Assembly: GCF_030150205.1 (NCBI RefSeq)
Contig: NZ_JASLGT010000026.1
Location: 1-64,000, forward strand
Reading direction: 5' to 3'
Source of the DNA: Niabella sp.
GTDB lineage: Bacteria; Bacteroidota; Bacteroidia; Chitinophagales; Chitinophagaceae
DNA length: 64,000 nt
Position numbers and translations under genes: made by a program. Below are positions 62,343 through 64,000 of this stretch, one piece after another. The notes beneath the pieces were generated by a model. It worked only from the letters and a program-made list of their open reading frames with translations. It ran no database searches and had not been told where the DNA came from. Each line of letters begins with the position of its first letter. Position 1 is the stretch's first letter.

Positions 62343-62545
62343 AATAATAAGCTGCAAAGATAAACTAAGATTCCAGAATTGGGGAGCCTGGCAGAAGGCC
62401 GGCTGCCTGGCGGCTCTTTTTACAGCTATAGGCCTGGATAAAGCGTTGTAAATCAGCAGCTGGGGCGATTATCACCGTTTGGTAAAATTTTAGGTGATTC
62501 TGCCCGAAAACATTATCTTGCTAAATTATTTTTATAAATCAAAAT

Positions 62546-62977
62546 TTGAGCACTATGTTAAAGATGCAGATTATTGGGAACCTGGGCAGGGATTGTGTGG
62601 TAAACAACGTGAATGGAAAAAGCGTGATCAATTTTACGGTGGCGCATACAGAGCGGTTCCGGGATGCCCAGGGCAATAACCAGGAAAAAACAACCTGGGT
62701 GGATTGTGCCTGGTGGACAGACCGCACTGCGATATCGCAATACTTAACAAAAGGAAAACAGGTATACGCAGAGGGGAACCCGGAGGTAAGAAGCTTTACC
62801 CGTACAGATGGAACCAATGGCGCTGTTTTATCCTTAAGGGTAAGGGAAGTGCAATTGCTGGGAGGACGTGGAGAAGGTGGAGTGCCTGTGGCGGGCGGTG
62901 GTTATAATGCCGGAACAACGGGTGCTGCACCATCCGGAGGTGGTAATGATGATACGGCAGATGATCTTCCGTTTTAA
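62546..62977 (+). CDS. ssb: Single-stranded DNA-binding protein
   Basis: A 143-residue SSB. The OB fold covers about 1-108 (KMQIIGNLGRDCVVN, FTVAHTERFRD, TWVDCAWWTDR, YAEGNPEVRSFT). A Gly-rich linker leads to the acidic tail DDTADDLPF that recruits replication and repair partners. It is monocistronic with a strong terminator at 63001. Confidence 0.95.
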   Translation: MSTMLKMQIIGNLGRDCVVNNVNGKSVINFTVAHTERFRDAQGNNQEKTTWVDCAWWTDRTAISQYLTKGKQVYAEGNPEVRSFTRTDGTNGAVLSLRVREVQLLGGRGEGGVPVAGGGYNAGTTGAAPSGGGNDDTADDLPF

Positions 62978-63000
62978 AATGCAACCTTATTTTAAGAAAG

Positions 63001-63024
63001 GCCCCAGCACTGGGGCTTTTTTTT
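63001..63024 (+). terminator. Terminator of ssb
   Basis: GCCCCA and TGGGGC form a tight stem with a 4-base loop and are followed by eight Ts. Confidence 0.93.
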
Positions 63025-63046
63025 AACAGGTCAAAAACCAAAACCG

Positions 63047-63898
63047 ATGCGCCTGATTTGCTGTTTACTCTTTCTATGTTTGATGAGCCGCTGTGGCCCC
63101 GTTGTTAATGCGCCGGGTGGCGTTAAAGGACTGTCTTCCCAACAGATCGAAAAGAAATTACAGGGAAGTTGGCTGATTTACAAAGTTGGTACCAGGGAAG
63201 CTTCCGAAAAACAACTGGAGCCCCTGCAGGACACGCTTAACCGGCTGAGATGCCGTTTCGAATTAACGGCGCTTACTATTTTGCCGCATACGCTGATGCT
63301 GGAAGACAGTTTGGGCCGGCTGCAAAAACGGACCTGGCAATTACTTCCGCCGGATATGATTGGAATGCGGGAAGAGGAGCCGGTATGGGAGATCGTAAGC
63401 TTATCCGACAGTATCCTGACCCTGTCGCAAAGGGTTGATCAAAAGAAAACGCATGCGGATGTATTGCTGGCCTGTTACCGGGTAAATGCAGACCGTTATG
63501 AAGGAGTAGATCTTGGCCACGTATCGCTGAACCGGTGGCGGCAGCAGCCGGCACAGCCCGAAACCCCGGTGCAGATAGCAGCACGGGTGGCCAGCCTGCT
63601 GCGGTATGACGGCATCTACCTTCAGGCATTGAATAGCTCTAACAGTGATTATTTTGATACCCGTAAATTTCACCTGCCTTTTTCGTATTACAACGGGGGC
63701 GTTAGCTTAAAAGCTTTTGATTCCACTTCTGCGTTTGCGGGTTTATTTTATAATGCCGGAGATGCATCAATCGCCCATGGCCTGCTGAAAACCTATTTGG
63801 ATACCCGCCCGTATCCCCGTGAAAGAAATTATATGCTGGCCTATGCCGGCTTCATGAAGAATCTTGCCGAGGTTATTGAGCTCAATGTGCACGAATGA
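63047..63898 (+). CDS. Lipoprotein, unknown
   Basis: A 283-residue protein with a lipoprotein signal (MRLICCLLFLCLMSRC, lipid Cys at 16). The mature part has a lipocalin-like opening (QIEKKLQGSWLIYKVG ... LEDSLGRLQKRTW) and a helical C-terminal half. Not recognised further. It starts 22 bases after the ssb terminator and its own promoter was not identified. Confidence 0.75.
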   Translation: MRLICCLLFLCLMSRCGPVVNAPGGVKGLSSQQIEKKLQGSWLIYKVGTREASEKQLEPLQDTLNRLRCRFELTALTILPHTLMLEDSLGRLQKRTWQLLPPDMIGMREEEPVWEIVSLSDSILTLSQRVDQKKTHADVLLACYRVNADRYEGVDLGHVSLNRWRQQPAQPETPVQIAARVASLLRYDGIYLQALNSSNSDYFDTRKFHLPFSYYNGGVSLKAFDSTSAFAGLFYNAGDASIAHGLLKTYLDTRPYPRERNYMLAYAGFMKNLAEVIELNVHE

Positions 63899-64000
63899 TT
63901 GCGAAACTACAGGTGGTTAAAAGCAAATGATGAAAAGCTTGGACTGTGATGTTCCCGGGTTTATCGAACCTCTCTGATTGTGCATGGAATGCAACCGGAT

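Overview
The window reads as chromosomal DNA of a Bacteroidota bacterium, most probably of the Chitinophagaceae. The grounds are a SusC/SusD outer-membrane pair, a RemB/Wzi-like barrel, an M43 protease with a T9SS-substrate-like C-terminal region, Bacteroidota-type promoters (TAnnTTTG at -7), A-rich start contexts and MenG. The family assignment is inference; no rRNA or tRNA gene was seen.

Layout. 1-75: the 5' end of a gene running off the left edge. 596-1629: a ParB-fold protein and an MgtC/SapB membrane protein. 1837-7510 (minus): an orphan type VI secretion cargo operon in the order VgrG, unknown 294-aa protein, unknown ~71-aa protein, a 523-aa effector ending in a YwqJ-like deaminase toxin, and a 373-aa immunity protein that looks like an Imm5-like domain fused to a YezG/DUF600-like domain. 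7862-9916: M13 metallopeptidase. 9945-10770: a terminator, a 135-bp palindromic element and a threefold ~125-bp repeat. 10770-12354: alkB and an ada-like gene (alkylation repair). 13111-15236: ABC transporter pair and a DinB-like protein. 15456-18223: aldo/keto reductase, then a transsulfuration enzyme controlled by an SAM-I riboswitch with its own promoter and terminator. 18697-23753: orphan SusC/SusD pair. 23750-33791: exporter, BtuF-like protein, menG, DUF6600-like protein, GntR regulator, engB, RDD protein, beta-barrel, MutS-like ATPase, dihydroorotase. 33945-40466: RemB/Wzi-like barrel, DUF922 protease, small membrane protein, Uma2 nuclease, cystathionine beta-synthase, CtpA-type protease. 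40622-42318: amino-sugar kinase and murQ (peptidoglycan sugar recycling). 42580-50927: rpsT, a lipoprotein, sucA and sucB separated by an opposing response regulator, an RNA m5C methyltransferase and an alpha/beta hydrolase. 51039-54244: SPFH/zinc-ribbon pair and a Crp-AraC fusion regulator. 54245-54853: a perfect 36-bp palindrome, a candidate small RNA and a 14-bp tandem repeat. 54854-63898: M43 protease, GH18 chitinase, NUDIX hydrolase, metallo-beta-lactamase-fold hydrolase, SMR exporter, lipoprotein, mnmA, ssb and a last lipoprotein.

Most genes are housekeeping or envelope functions in short operons. The points most worth following are: (i) the T6SS cargo operon with a fused immunity protein and two unknown small partners; (ii) the M43 protease whose C-terminal beta-domain appears to be split by a two-helix membrane hairpin ending in a lipobox-like Cys; (iii) the Crp-AraC fusion; (iv) several families of dispersed low-complexity spacer repeats; (v) a candidate small RNA; and (vi) start codons lying a few bases after the -7 element, implying nearly leaderless transcripts.
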